DNA from: Bradyrhizobium sp. CB1717 | GTDB taxonomy: Bacteria > Pseudomonadota > Alphaproteobacteria > Rhizobiales > Xanthobacteraceae | Reading direction: 5' to 3' | NCBI RefSeq assembly: GCF_029714325.1 | Contig: NZ_CP121666.1 | Span: 8,339,001-8,403,000 of the forward strand | DNA length: 64,000 nt | Shown here: in pieces, positions 35,461 to 43,508 of the stretch | How positions within the stretch are numbered: the stretch's first letter is position 1 | Layout of the letters: each line of letters starts with the position of its first letter | The notes under the pieces: model-generated | Database searches by the model: none | What the model was told of the DNA's origin: nothing | The model's input: only the letters and a program-made list of their open reading frames with translations | Program-made: the position numbers and the translations under genes

Positions 35461-36284
35461 TGCGGCGCCGCGTTCATCATGGGCTGGGCCACCGCGTTCG
35501 CGCCCAGGCCCCATTTGTCGAGAATGGCCTTGTAGGCGCCGTCGGCGATCATGGCGGCGAGCTTCTCGGTCACCACCTCGCGCAAAGCGGCATCGTCCTT
35601 GCGGAACATGATGCCCTGATAGCCTTTTGCAAACGCGTCGCCGACGATGCGGTATTTGCCGGGTTCCTGGGATTGCGCATAGGGCAGCGTCTCGCTGCCC
35701 TGCACGGCGGCATCGATGCGGCCCTGCTTGAGCTGGTTGCGGACGTCGATCGAGTTCTCGCCCGGAACGTACTGGATCGCCGGCTTGCCGGCCGGCTCGC
35801 AGTTCTGCTTGCTCCACTTCTCGATCTCGACCGGGAAGCTGGTGCTGCGGGTGGTGCCGACCTTCTTGCCGCAGAGATCGGTCGCGTCCTTGGCGGCGTT
35901 GTCCGCCATCACGAAGAACTGCGGGCCGGTCGCGAGATAGTCGACGAAATCGGCAGTCTCGCGCCGCGAGGCGCGGTCCGAGATGCCGGAGATGATGAAA
36001 TCGGCGCGCCTGGTCTGGAGCGACGGGATCAGCTCGGCAAACGGCGTCTCGCTCCAGGCGATCTTGAGGCCGCCGAGCCGCTTGGCGAGCTCATTGGCCA
36101 GATCGATGTCGAGCCCGACCAGCTCGTTGGTCGCGGGATCGCGATATTCCATCGGCGCGTAGGTGGAGTTGACGGTGAGCTTCAAGGTGCCCGCCTGCTT
36201 GATCTCCGCCGGAAGCTCGGCGGCTTGCGCGGAGGTCACCGCAGCCAGCGCGGCAACGGCGAGAGAAAACGAGAGGCGTGTCAT
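35457..36284 (-). CDS. Amino-acid ABC transporter binding protein, family 3 (first copy)
   Basis: This 275-residue protein has a signal peptide (about 1-22, ending AQA) and a family-3 fold (AGTLKLTVNSTYAPMEYRDPATNEL, GLDIDLANELAKRLGG). AAGGAGC precedes the ATG at 36284, but the same ribosome site and start are duplicated 18 bases upstream in frame, so a product with an extra MGKGAD is possible. It lies between the carbamoylase and the permease genes. The ligand is probably an amino acid, N-carbamoyl amino acid or cyclic ureide. Confidence 0.9.
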   Translation of the reverse strand: MTRLSFSLAVAALAAVTSAQAAELPAEIKQAGTLKLTVNSTYAPMEYRDPATNELVGLDIDLANELAKRLGGLKIAWSETPFAELIPSLQTRRADFIISGISDRASRRETADFVDYLATGPQFFVMADNAAKDATDLCGKKVGTTRSTSFPVEIEKWSKQNCEPAGKPAIQYVPGENSIDVRNQLKQGRIDAAVQGSETLPYAQSQEPGKYRIVGDAFAKGYQGIMFRKDDAALREVVTEKLAAMIADGAYKAILDKWGLGANAVAQPMMNAAPQ

Positions 36285-36317
36285 GTCAGCTCCTTTGCCC
36301 ATGTCAGCTCCTTTGCC
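36282..36317 (-). repeat. 18-bp tandem duplication of a ribosome site plus start codon
   Basis: CATGTCAGCTCCTTTGCC occurs twice head-to-tail, at 36282-36299 and 36300-36317. On the coding strand each copy carries GGAG and an ATG in the same frame for the binding-protein gene. The two starts differ only by a six-residue leader. Confidence 0.9.
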
Positions 36318-36334
36318 AGCGCCGTGCCACTTGC

Positions 36335-37291
36335 TCAGTCGGCGTCGAGAACCGCCGGCTCGATGACGCCGGCGCGTTCGGTGATCACCCGGTATTGCTC
36401 GGGCCGCCGGTGGGCGGCGAAGTTGAACATCTTGTCCTTGCCCTGGCGGCAGAGATCGAGATCGATGTCTGCGACGATCACCTCGTCCGCGAGCGTCTGC
36501 GCCTGTGCGACGATGCGGCCATTGGGATCGACGATGCAGGAGCCGCCGATCAGTCCGGAGCCATCCTCCTCGCCCGCCTTCGCCACCGAGATCGCCCAGG
36601 TCGCGTTCATATAGGCGTTGGCCTGCGTCACCAGCGTCGAGTGGAAAGTGCGGAGCGCTCCGTCCTCCGTCGTGCCGCCATTGGGATCATAGGCCGCCGA
36701 ATTGTAGCCGATGCAGACGAGCTCGACGCCTTGCAGGCCGAGCACGCGCCAGGATTCCGGCCAGCGGCGATCGTTGCAGATCATCATGCCCATGATGGCG
36801 TGAGCCCAGGCCGAGCCGGCGCGGAACGCGGGAAAGCCGAGGTCGCCATATTCGAAATAGCGTTTTTCGAGCTGCTGGTAGCGGGCGCCCTCGCGCGGCT
36901 CGACCGAGCCCGGCAGGTGCACCTTGCGATAGCGGCCGAGAATCTCGCCGTCGCGATCGACCAGGACGGCGCAATTGTAGCGGCGGCCGTCCGGCGTCAG
37001 CTCGGCATAGCCGACATAGAAGCCGACGCGGAGCGCACGCGCGCGGTCGAACAGCTTTGCCACCGCCGGGTTCGGCATGCCGCGCTCGAAATATTGGTCG
37101 AGCGCCTCGCCCTCCAGCAGCCAGCGCGGGAAGAAGGTGGTGAAGGCAAGCTCCGGAAACACCACGAGGCTGGCGCCGCGGCCGGCGGCCTCCTCCAGAA
37201 GCGCGAGCATCCGCGCCAGCGTATGCTCGCGCGAATCTGCTTTTTGCGTCGGCCCCATCTGGGCGGCGGCGGCGCGAAGGACACGAACCAA
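36335..37291 (-). CDS. N-carbamoyl-D-amino-acid hydrolase-type nitrilase-superfamily enzyme
   Basis: This 318-residue carbon-nitrogen hydrolase has the Glu-Lys-Cys triad: Glu in VVFPELAF, Lys in YRKVHLPG and Cys in MMICNDRRWPESWR. The last motif is characteristic of D-carbamoylases (DCase/HyuC). It cleaves an N-carbamoyl amino acid to the amino acid, ammonia and CO2. The start is a TTG at 37291 with GGAGG five bases upstream, giving MVRVLRAAAAQMGP like family members. It is the first gene of operon B, divergent from a LysR gene. Confidence 0.9.
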   Translation of the reverse strand: MVRVLRAAAAQMGPTQKADSREHTLARMLALLEEAAGRGASLVVFPELAFTTFFPRWLLEGEALDQYFERGMPNPAVAKLFDRARALRVGFYVGYAELTPDGRRYNCAVLVDRDGEILGRYRKVHLPGSVEPREGARYQQLEKRYFEYGDLGFPAFRAGSAWAHAIMGMMICNDRRWPESWRVLGLQGVELVCIGYNSAAYDPNGGTTEDGALRTFHSTLVTQANAYMNATWAISVAKAGEEDGSGLIGGSCIVDPNGRIVAQAQTLADEVIVADIDLDLCRQGKDKMFNFAAHRRPEQYRVITERAGVIEPAVLDAD

Positions 37292-37442
37292 GACTGCCTC
37301 CAATCTGTGCGCAGTGCTGCCTCAGTGGGCGAATGAACCCATTGATGCAACGCGCAAATCCGCTGCCATTACGGAGAAGCGGGGCTGCAAAATCAATTCG
37401 TTCTGCTATGATGTTTTGGCCCTTAGTATAATCGGCAGTGAT

Positions 37443-38369
37443 ATGAACCTGCGCCAGCTCGAGATCCTGCGTGCCGTCATCCGCCACCGCACCACCGTAG
37501 CGGCGGCGGACGAACTGGCGCTGTCGCAGCCTGCGGTCAGCAACGCGCTGAAGATCATGGAAGCGCAGGCGGGCTTTGCGCTGTTCGAGCGCGTCAACAA
37601 CCGGCTGTTTCCGACCGCCGAAGCGATGGCGCTCTACAAAGAGAGCGAGGCGATCTTCGCACTGCACGCAAAACTCGAGAACCGCGTGCGCGATCTGCGC
37701 GAAAACCGCTCCGGGCATCTCGCCATCGTGGCGACACCGCCGCTCGCCTACAGCATCATTCCCTCCGCGCTGTCAGGTTTCTTGCGCCGGCGCCCGGAGA
37801 CACGCGTGTTCTTCGACGTGCGGCGTTACGAGGGCATCATCGAGGGCGTGCTCAGCCGTGTCGCCGAGCTCGGCTTCGCGCTCGGGCTGACGCATCATCC
37901 CGGCATCGCACATGAGGTCGTGCACACCGGCGAGATGGTCTGCGTGCTGCCGCCGCAGCACCCGCTCGCCGACCGCCCCGTGATCTCGGCCGCCGATTTG
38001 TCCGGCCTGCCCTTCATCGGGCTCGAACGCGGCACGCGGCTGGGCGAAGCCGTGCGCGACAGTTTTGCCCGTGCCGGCGCACCCTTCCAGCCGACCGTCG
38101 AGGTGCGTTACTGCAACACGGCCTGCGTGCTCGCCGCCGCCGGCGTCGGTGCCGCGGTGGTCGACCCGTTCTCGCCGCGGCAGAACGGCGGCAGCGGCCT
38201 CGTCGTCCGGCCGTTCACGCCGACGACGCACGCGGTTGCCTATATGCTGTGGTCGGAGGCCGAGCCGCTGTCGCGCCTCGCCAAGGCCTTTCTCAACGAA
38301 GTGCGCAAGGAAAGCGCGCTGCTGGAGCGCACAGCGCCACACCAGCAACATGGAGCAGAAAGCGACTGA
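37443..38369 (+). CDS. LysR-family transcriptional regulator
   Basis: This 308-residue protein has an N-terminal winged helix (MNLRQLEILRAVIRHRTT, then LSQPAVSNALKIME) and an effector domain (RSGHLAIVATPPLAYSIIPSAL). The ATG at 37443 is preceded by a TATAAT-like box about 12 bases upstream; the open frame before it is unrelated. It is divergent from operon B and likely controls it. Confidence 0.9.
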   Translation: MNLRQLEILRAVIRHRTTVAAADELALSQPAVSNALKIMEAQAGFALFERVNNRLFPTAEAMALYKESEAIFALHAKLENRVRDLRENRSGHLAIVATPPLAYSIIPSALSGFLRRRPETRVFFDVRRYEGIIEGVLSRVAELGFALGLTHHPGIAHEVVHTGEMVCVLPPQHPLADRPVISAADLSGLPFIGLERGTRLGEAVRDSFARAGAPFQPTVEVRYCNTACVLAAAGVGAAVVDPFSPRQNGGSGLVVRPFTPTTHAVAYMLWSEAEPLSRLAKAFLNEVRKESALLERTAPHQQHGAESD

Positions 38370-38397
38370 GCTTCGCAACCTTTCATCCGGGGGGCAC

Positions 38398-39111
38398 ATG
38401 GCACGCATCACCATCATCGAGACCGGACGGGTCCCGCCAAAATATCGCGAGCGGCACGGCTCGTTTCCGGACATGTTCGAACGGATGATCCGCACCGAGG
38501 ATCCGACGGCGACGGTCGAGGTCGTCAGCATCCCCAACGGCGATGCGCTTCCCGATCCCGGCAAGCTCGAAGCGGTGCTGATCACGGGCGCTGCCGCCGG
38601 CGTCTATGACGGGCTCGACTGGATCGCGCCGCTGGAGGACTTCGTCCGCAAGGCCTACACCAACAAGACACCGATGGTCGGCGTCTGCTTCGGCCATCAG
38701 CTGATCGCGCAGGCGCTCGGCGGCACCGTGCGCAAATCCGACAAGGGCTGGGGCATCGGCCGCCACGTCTATCAGGTGCTGCCGGAGAACGGCGTCGTCG
38801 ACGGCGAAGCGGTCGCTATCGCCGCCTCGCATCAGGACCAGGTGATCGAGCCGCCCAACGACGCGCTGACGATCCTCTCCTCCGAGTTCACTCCGCATGC
38901 CGGCCTGCTCTATGCCAACGGCGCGACGCTGACCGTGCAGCCGCATCCGGAGTTCGATGCGGGATTTGCCGAGGTATGCTGCGACCTGCGCGACGGCAAG
39001 GCGCCGGATGACGTCGTCGCCACGGCGAGAGCGTCGCTGGCGGAGCCGATGGACAGCGCCAAGCTGGGTGGGGCGATTACGCGGTTTTTGGCAAGGCGCA
39101 CGTCGCCGTAG
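38398..39111 (+). CDS. Class I glutamine amidotransferase-like protein
   Basis: This 237-residue protein has the triad pattern of class I amidotransferases: Cys in MVGVCFGHQLIAQAL, and His-x-Glu in TVQPHPEF. It stands alone, without a synthetase domain, like GMP-synthase-related or PuuD-like proteins that hydrolyse gamma-glutamyl amides. It is 28 bases after the LysR gene, so it may be co-transcribed and belong to the same nitrogen regulon. The ATG at 38398 is preceded by GGGGGG only three bases away, so the start is not certain. Confidence 0.85.
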   Translation: MARITIIETGRVPPKYRERHGSFPDMFERMIRTEDPTATVEVVSIPNGDALPDPGKLEAVLITGAAAGVYDGLDWIAPLEDFVRKAYTNKTPMVGVCFGHQLIAQALGGTVRKSDKGWGIGRHVYQVLPENGVVDGEAVAIAASHQDQVIEPPNDALTILSSEFTPHAGLLYANGATLTVQPHPEFDAGFAEVCCDLRDGKAPDDVVATARASLAEPMDSAKLGGAITRFLARRTSP

Positions 39112-39140
39112 TTCGCGGCGCTGGCGGCACGCTCCTCTTC

Positions 39141-39280
39141 CCTTCTCCCCTTGTGGGAGAAGGTGGCGCGAAGCGCCGGATGAGGGGTACGCATCCGCGA
39201 GTTAAAGTGAGAGTGGACTCGCGGAGAGAAACCCCTCACCCGTCTCGCCGCTGCGCGGCGAGCCACCCTCTCCCACAAGG
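39141..39280. repeat. Palindromic intergenic repeat interrupted by the insertion sequence
   Basis: The left arm (39141-39188, beginning CCTTCTCCCCTTGTGGGAGA) is answered by an inverted right arm (39231-39280) that is cut in its last bases by the IS5-family element and resumes at 40413 (GGAGAGGG). Arms are imperfect but extended. It is a dispersed, non-coding repeat type with short internal hairpins. Confidence 0.75.
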
Positions 39281-40405
39281 GGCCTGTTGCGCTACGGCCT
39301 TTTGAGGCAGGAGACGTAGGGAGAGAGGGCTGTGTTGACGCCGATTGTCAGGCCGAGATCTGTACTTGGTGCCCTTGGCGGGCGTCTCAGGCGGCGAGCG
39401 CGGCCCAGCGCCTCATGTTGAACGCGATGGAGGCAAGCAGGACCTGCCCGCTTGCCTTCATGAGACCGACATAGCGGATGCAGGTCAGCCGCATGCGGCG
39501 TTTGAGAGTGGCGAAGGTGGTCTCGACCTGGGCTCGTCGGCGCGCGATGAGGAGGTTGTAGCGTTTGAGCCGAGGCGGTAGCTCCGGGTGATGTCGGTTG
39601 GGACGACGGGCGATGCGGGGCTTCTTGCCTTCCGCTTTCAGCCGAGCCCGTCGGGCATGGGTGTCGTAGGCTGCATCGGCCCACACCACGGCTTCATCGC
39701 CACGGATCAGTTCGTCGGCCGGCGTTGTGTCGTTGACATTGGCGGGCGTGGTCAGGACTGCGCGGATCAGGCCGGATCCCTCGTCGACACCCATGTGAGC
39801 CTTGTAGCCGAAGGTCGAACCACCCTTGCCCTGCCGCTTGGTAAACCGGGCATCTGGGTCGTTTGAGGGACGATCCTGCTTCGGAGGGGTTGACACCGCC
39901 TGGATCAAGGTCGCATCCAGCATCGTGCCGCGCTTGAGGATGACCCCGGCATTCTCGAGCTGGCGATCCAGCTCGCCAAACAGCTTCTCCAACAGCCCTT
40001 GTTCGACGAGCTGGTTCCGGAAGCGGTTCAGAACCGTGTGGTCGGGCGTCGCATCTTCGAGGCTCAAACCGACGAAGCGCTTGAACGACAACCGGTCGCC
40101 CAACGCTTCCTCGAGTTCGCGTTCCGAAAGACCATAGAGCGACTGCAACAGCACCGCACGAAACAGCACCAGCACCGGATAGCCTGGACGACCGGGGCTC
40201 CCTTCATCCCGCAGATGGCCGATCAGCTTCTCGAACCGGTACCACTTGACCAGGCCAGCCAGCCGATCCAGCGCTGCATTGGCGCCGGCCCCCTTCGGCA
40301 TCAGTGCTTCCACAAAGCTCGGCTGTCCCGTCCGCTTAACCGCCATCGTCATCCCCTCAAGGCTTTGCCCTAGGGAATCACAACTGGCGAATTACGCAAC
40401 AGGCC
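39281..40405 (-). mobile_element. IS5-family insertion sequence, complete (about 1.1 kb)
   Basis: The element is bounded by GGCCTGTTGCG at 39281-39291 and its inverse CGCAACAGGCC at 40395-40405, and carries one transposase gene. CACAAGG flanks it on both sides (39274-39280 and 40406-40412). Because the ends and target share GGG/CCC, the duplicated string can be read as 7, 9 (CCACAAGGG) or 11 bases. A 9-bp duplication would fit the IS903 subgroup. The element looks intact and recent, with no decay of ends or gene. Confidence 0.88.
39387..40352 (-). CDS. IS5-family transposase
   Basis: This 321-residue DDE transposase has an N-terminal domain with FRAVLLQSLYGLSERELEEAL and DHTVLNRFRNQL, then catalytic Asp in TMLDATLI, Asp in VVWADAAYD and Glu in RAQVETTFATLKRR with the Y-(2)-R-(3)-E-(6)-K-like C-terminal signature. 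The second ATG (40346) is better spaced from GAGGGG than the first, so the product may be two residues shorter. The frame is intact, so the element may be active. Confidence 0.93.
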   Translation of the reverse strand: MTMAVKRTGQPSFVEALMPKGAGANAALDRLAGLVKWYRFEKLIGHLRDEGSPGRPGYPVLVLFRAVLLQSLYGLSERELEEALGDRLSFKRFVGLSLEDATPDHTVLNRFRNQLVEQGLLEKLFGELDRQLENAGVILKRGTMLDATLIQAVSTPPKQDRPSNDPDARFTKRQGKGGSTFGYKAHMGVDEGSGLIRAVLTTPANVNDTTPADELIRGDEAVVWADAAYDTHARRARLKAEGKKPRIARRPNRHHPELPPRLKRYNLLIARRRAQVETTFATLKRRMRLTCIRYVGLMKASGQVLLASIAFNMRRWAALAA

Positions 40406-40445
40406 CACAAGGGGAGAGGGTGAAGCAGCACCGTCTGCAAGAAAC

Positions 40446-40913
40446 TCAGAACGGATCCGTCCCCAGCCCCGGCACATCCGCCGGCCGCGGCCCCGGCGCC
40501 GCCCAGTGAAAGCGGCGGTCCTTCTCCGCAATCATGATGTCGTTGATCGATGCCTCGCGACGTTTCATCAAGCCGTGCTCGTCGAACTCCCACTGCTCGT
40601 TACCGTAGGAGCGGTACCACTGGCCGTTTGCATCGTGCCATTCGTACTGGAAGCGCACGGCGATGCGGTCGCCGTCGAAGGCCCAGAGGTCCTTGATCAG
40701 GCGGTAGTCCTGCTCCTTCTCCCATTTACGGGTGAGGAACGCGACAATGGCCTCGCGGCCCTGAAACACCTCGGAGCGGTTACGCCAGCGGCTGTCCTCG
40801 GTATAGGCGAGTGAGACACGCACCGGATCGCGCGAATTCCAGGCATCCTCGGCCATACGGGCCTTCTGCGCGGCGGTCTCTCGGGTAAAGGGCGGAAGCG
40901 GCGGGCGCGACAT
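40446..40913 (-). CDS. DUF1348 family protein (NTF2-like fold)
   Basis: This 155-residue protein (ATG at 40913) is a close match in pattern to DUF1348: [44 protein letters not shown] and [13 protein letters not shown]. The family has an NTF2-like cone fold and no agreed reaction. It lies just beyond the insertion sequence and reads toward it. Function unknown. Confidence 0.88.
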   Translation of the reverse strand: MSRPPLPPFTRETAAQKARMAEDAWNSRDPVRVSLAYTEDSRWRNRSEVFQGREAIVAFLTRKWEKEQDYRLIKDLWAFDGDRIAVRFQYEWHDANGQWYRSYGNEQWEFDEHGLMKRREASINDIMIAEKDRRFHWAAPGPRPADVPGLGTDPF

Positions 40914-40976
40914 GGTGGCCTCATCGGTTGATCGGGGCCGCAAATCTATCGCTGCAATTGACGGAGTCGATAGGCC

Positions 40977-41006
40977 ATCACCTATCGGCCGATCACTTAT
41001 CGGGCG
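40977..41006. repeat. Tandem pair of 15-bp repeats at the ybgC 3' end
   Basis: ATCACCTATCGGCCG (40977-40991) is followed at once by ATCACTTATCGGGCG (40992-41006), two differences in 15. It ends next to the ybgC stop at 41008. Function unknown. Confidence 0.7.
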
Positions 41007-41007
41007 A

Positions 41008-41457
41008 TCAGGAAATCAAATCAGCTTTCATCAGCGTGCGGATCGACTTCGGGATCGGCTGGGCGCGGCCGCCGCTGATGAAGGCGACGCGCACCTCGGC
41101 TTTCACCAGCACGTCCTCACCGCGCCGGACCTCCTGCGCCAGCATGATGGAGGCGCCCTTCACCGCGATCGGCCAGGTCACGACGTCGAGCACGTCGTCC
41201 ATCCGCGCGGGCTTGAGGAAATCGAGATGCATCGAGCGCACGACGAAGGCAAAGCCTGCGCCTTCCGTCTCCACCTGCTCGAACAGCGCCTGCTGCTCGG
41301 CGCCCATCAGCCTGAGATGATTGGTCCGGCCGCGCTCCATGTAGCGCAGATAATTGGCGTGATAGACGATGCCGGAAAAATCCGTGTCCTCGTAGTAGAC
41401 GCGGACCTGCATGTGGTGGCGGCCGTCGCGGATCTCGCCGTCGAGATGGGCAGTCAC
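41008..41457 (-). CDS. ybgC: YbgC-type acyl-CoA thioesterase (tol-pal associated)
   Basis: This 149-residue hotdog-fold protein has the YbgC signature [24 protein letters not shown], with the catalytic Asp, and ends in a hotdog strand ([11 protein letters not shown]). The start is a GTG at 41457 with GAGG eight bases upstream; an internal ATG at residue 16 is possible. It acts on short or malonyl-type acyl-CoA at the membrane in phospholipid or tol-pal contexts. In many proteobacteria tolQ follows ybgC; here a tandem repeat, a DUF1348 gene and an insertion sequence follow instead. Confidence 0.92.
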   Translation of the reverse strand: MTAHLDGEIRDGRHHMQVRVYYEDTDFSGIVYHANYLRYMERGRTNHLRLMGAEQQALFEQVETEGAGFAFVVRSMHLDFLKPARMDDVLDVVTWPIAVKGASIMLAQEVRRGEDVLVKAEVRVAFISGGRAQPIPKSIRTLMKADLIS

Positions 41458-41524
41458 GTCGCGAGCCTCTTCGCTTGTCGCTGTCGCTCCGTTTTGCGCA
41501 AAAACCGCGGTCCGCGCAAGCGGG

Positions 41525-42445
41525 TCAGGACACCACCGGCGCGGCCCGCCCCAGCGTCACCTCAACGATCTCCGGCGGCACACCGAAACGGACCGGCATG
41601 ATGCTGCAACCGAGGCCGCCGGAGATGATGACGTCGCATTTCAGCCTGACGTGACCATAGGCGAGCCGCAGCCCCTGCTGCTTCGGAACGGCCGGCGACC
41701 AGCCGAGCAGGCGGACCTGGCCGCCATGGGTGTGGCCTGACAACTGCAGCGCGACGCGCGCAGGCACGCGCGGCGCGATGTTGGGCTCGTGTGCGAGCAG
41801 GATCACGGGCGCGTCGTCAGTGACCTTGGCGAGCGTTGCCGTGAGATCGTCGGCGCCGAAGCGCCCCGTGCTGCGGAAACGCCGCGCCGGCAAAAAGGCG
41901 AGCTGATCGCCGAGCCCGGCGAGCCAGAACGGGCGGCCGTCCTTGCTGAGGCGCACGGCATCGTTCTCGTACACGGGAATGCTGGCCGCCTCCAGCGCGC
42001 GGTGAGCGACCGTCGGCCCGTGCCCGGCCTGCTGCACGGCCTTATCGACCCAATAATCATGGTTGCCCATGACGGCGTGGACGCCGAGCGGTGCTTTCAG
42101 GCCCGCCAGCACCCTCGCCCATTCGCTCGACGGAATGAAGCGCGTGACCTGGTGAAGGCCGGCGACATAATCGCCGAGCAGCACGATGAGGTCGGGCTTG
42201 AGCGCGTTGGTGCGATCGACGATGCCTTCTATGCGCTCCAGCGACATCCAGGGATCGCAGGCATGGATGTCGGCGATCGCGGCAATCTTCAGCGGAAAAT
42301 CCGCCGGCCATTGCCGCGGGGTCGGATGATAGCGGGTGACGCGGAGCCGCAGCATCGGTTCGACGCCGACGCCGTAGGCCGCGCTCGAGACGCCGAGGGC
42401 TGACAAGGCCCCGATGGACCGGATGAAATGACGGCGCGTGATCAT
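41525..42445 (-). CDS. Tat-exported metallophosphoesterase (YaeI-like)
   Basis: This 306-residue protein has a Tat-like N-terminus (ITRRHFIRSIGALSALG) and the calcineurin-type metal motifs: DIHACD (Asp-x-His), GDYVAG, GNHDYW and GHTHGG. This is the layout of YaeI/LpxG-like phosphodiesterases acting at the membrane. The ATG at 42445 gives the Tat motif at the N-terminus; no good ribosome site is visible. It lies between ybgC and an unknown gene downstream of ruvB. Confidence 0.88.
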   Translation of the reverse strand: MITRRHFIRSIGALSALGVSSAAYGVGVEPMLRLRVTRYHPTPRQWPADFPLKIAAIADIHACDPWMSLERIEGIVDRTNALKPDLIVLLGDYVAGLHQVTRFIPSSEWARVLAGLKAPLGVHAVMGNHDYWVDKAVQQAGHGPTVAHRALEAASIPVYENDAVRLSKDGRPFWLAGLGDQLAFLPARRFRSTGRFGADDLTATLAKVTDDAPVILLAHEPNIAPRVPARVALQLSGHTHGGQVRLLGWSPAVPKQQGLRLAYGHVRLKCDVIISGGLGCSIMPVRFGVPPEIVEVTLGRAAPVVS

Positions 42446-42550
42446 GGAAGCCCGATGGTGATGCTGCTCCTTGATGCGACCCGATTGGAGCGGAATTGGG
42501 GTAGGCTCGTGCAGGCCGTCTGCAGCTGCGTGCAGAAGCCTGCACAAAAC

Positions 42551-43420
42551 TTACCAGCGGCTCTCGCCGACCAGCGCATCCAGCCGCGTCTTCAGCTCGT
42601 CGGACGCCCGATAATACCAGACACCGCCGAGCAGATCACGAAAACGTTCGTTGATCCTCGCCTCGTGCTCGATGCGGTCGATCGTGCCGACACTGATCAC
42701 GTCTTCGAGGGGACCAGCGGCCAGCAGGGCCAGCAGCACCGGATTGGACTCGATCTTCAGGATCTCGAGGATCAGGTCGATCATCCCGTCGGGATCTTCC
42801 TCGCGCAGGTCGCGCTCGAAGTCCATGATCGCAAACAGATTGTCGTCCTGGTCGCGCTCGGACCTCGAATATTGCTCGACCCAGGCGTGGGCGAGCTCGG
42901 AGACCGACATGCTGGCGCAATCGAGCGGCTCGCGCGGCGTGCGCTGCGCCAGATGGTCGGCCTGCCAGGCCTCGCTGTCGGCGATGCGCGCGATGCGGGG
43001 CGTCAAGGGGTCGTCGGGGCCACCATGCACGCCGCCAAGCAGCCAGCGCAGCCGGTCATTGTGCGCGGCCTCGTGCTCGATCCGCGCGATCACGTCCGGC
43101 CCGTGCGCATAGAGCAGCGCCAGCAGGAATTTGTCGTTGAGCTGCATCACCGTCGGCTTGTCCGCCTCCGTCTTCAGCACCTCCAGCACCAGATCGAGCG
43201 CAGCCTGCGGCAGGCGATGCGGCAAATGGTCGAAATAGAGTTTGATGGCCCAGATGCTGCCGGCCTGGTCGCGCCGGCTGACGCGCTGAAGCGCGCACCA
43301 CATCGACGCCAGCTCGCCGAGCGGCAGGGAATCGAGGAATGCCTCGGTCTCGTCGGGCGTGCGCAGCTGCGGTGCCGCCGCGACGGACTCGAGCAATCCG
43401 CTATCGTCCGCTGGCGCCAT
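42551..43420 (-). CDS. Hypothetical protein with two internal repeats (DUF6869-like)
   Basis: This 289-residue protein (ATG at 43420; an in-frame TTG 15 bases earlier is less likely) consists of two similar halves of about 110 residues. Each has a Leu-rich start (LPLGELASMWCALQ / MSVSELAHAWVEQY), a central LVLEVLKTE / LILEILKIE and an ending IARIEHEAAHNDRLRWLLGGV / IDRIEHEARINERFRDLLGGV. The repeats resemble the DUF6869 family. It is highly acidic and lacks a signal or membrane segment. Between ruvB and a phosphoesterase gene; function unknown. Confidence 0.8.
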   Translation of the reverse strand: MAPADDSGLLESVAAAPQLRTPDETEAFLDSLPLGELASMWCALQRVSRRDQAGSIWAIKLYFDHLPHRLPQAALDLVLEVLKTEADKPTVMQLNDKFLLALLYAHGPDVIARIEHEAAHNDRLRWLLGGVHGGPDDPLTPRIARIADSEAWQADHLAQRTPREPLDCASMSVSELAHAWVEQYSRSERDQDDNLFAIMDFERDLREEDPDGMIDLILEILKIESNPVLLALLAAGPLEDVISVGTIDRIEHEARINERFRDLLGGVWYYRASDELKTRLDALVGESRW

Positions 43421-43508
43421 TCCTTCCCACTCCAATCCTCGGCGGCGATCACGCCGCGCGTTCGGATTAGTGATCGAATGAAACCCGCGGGTTCATCGGC
43501 TGCGGCGA

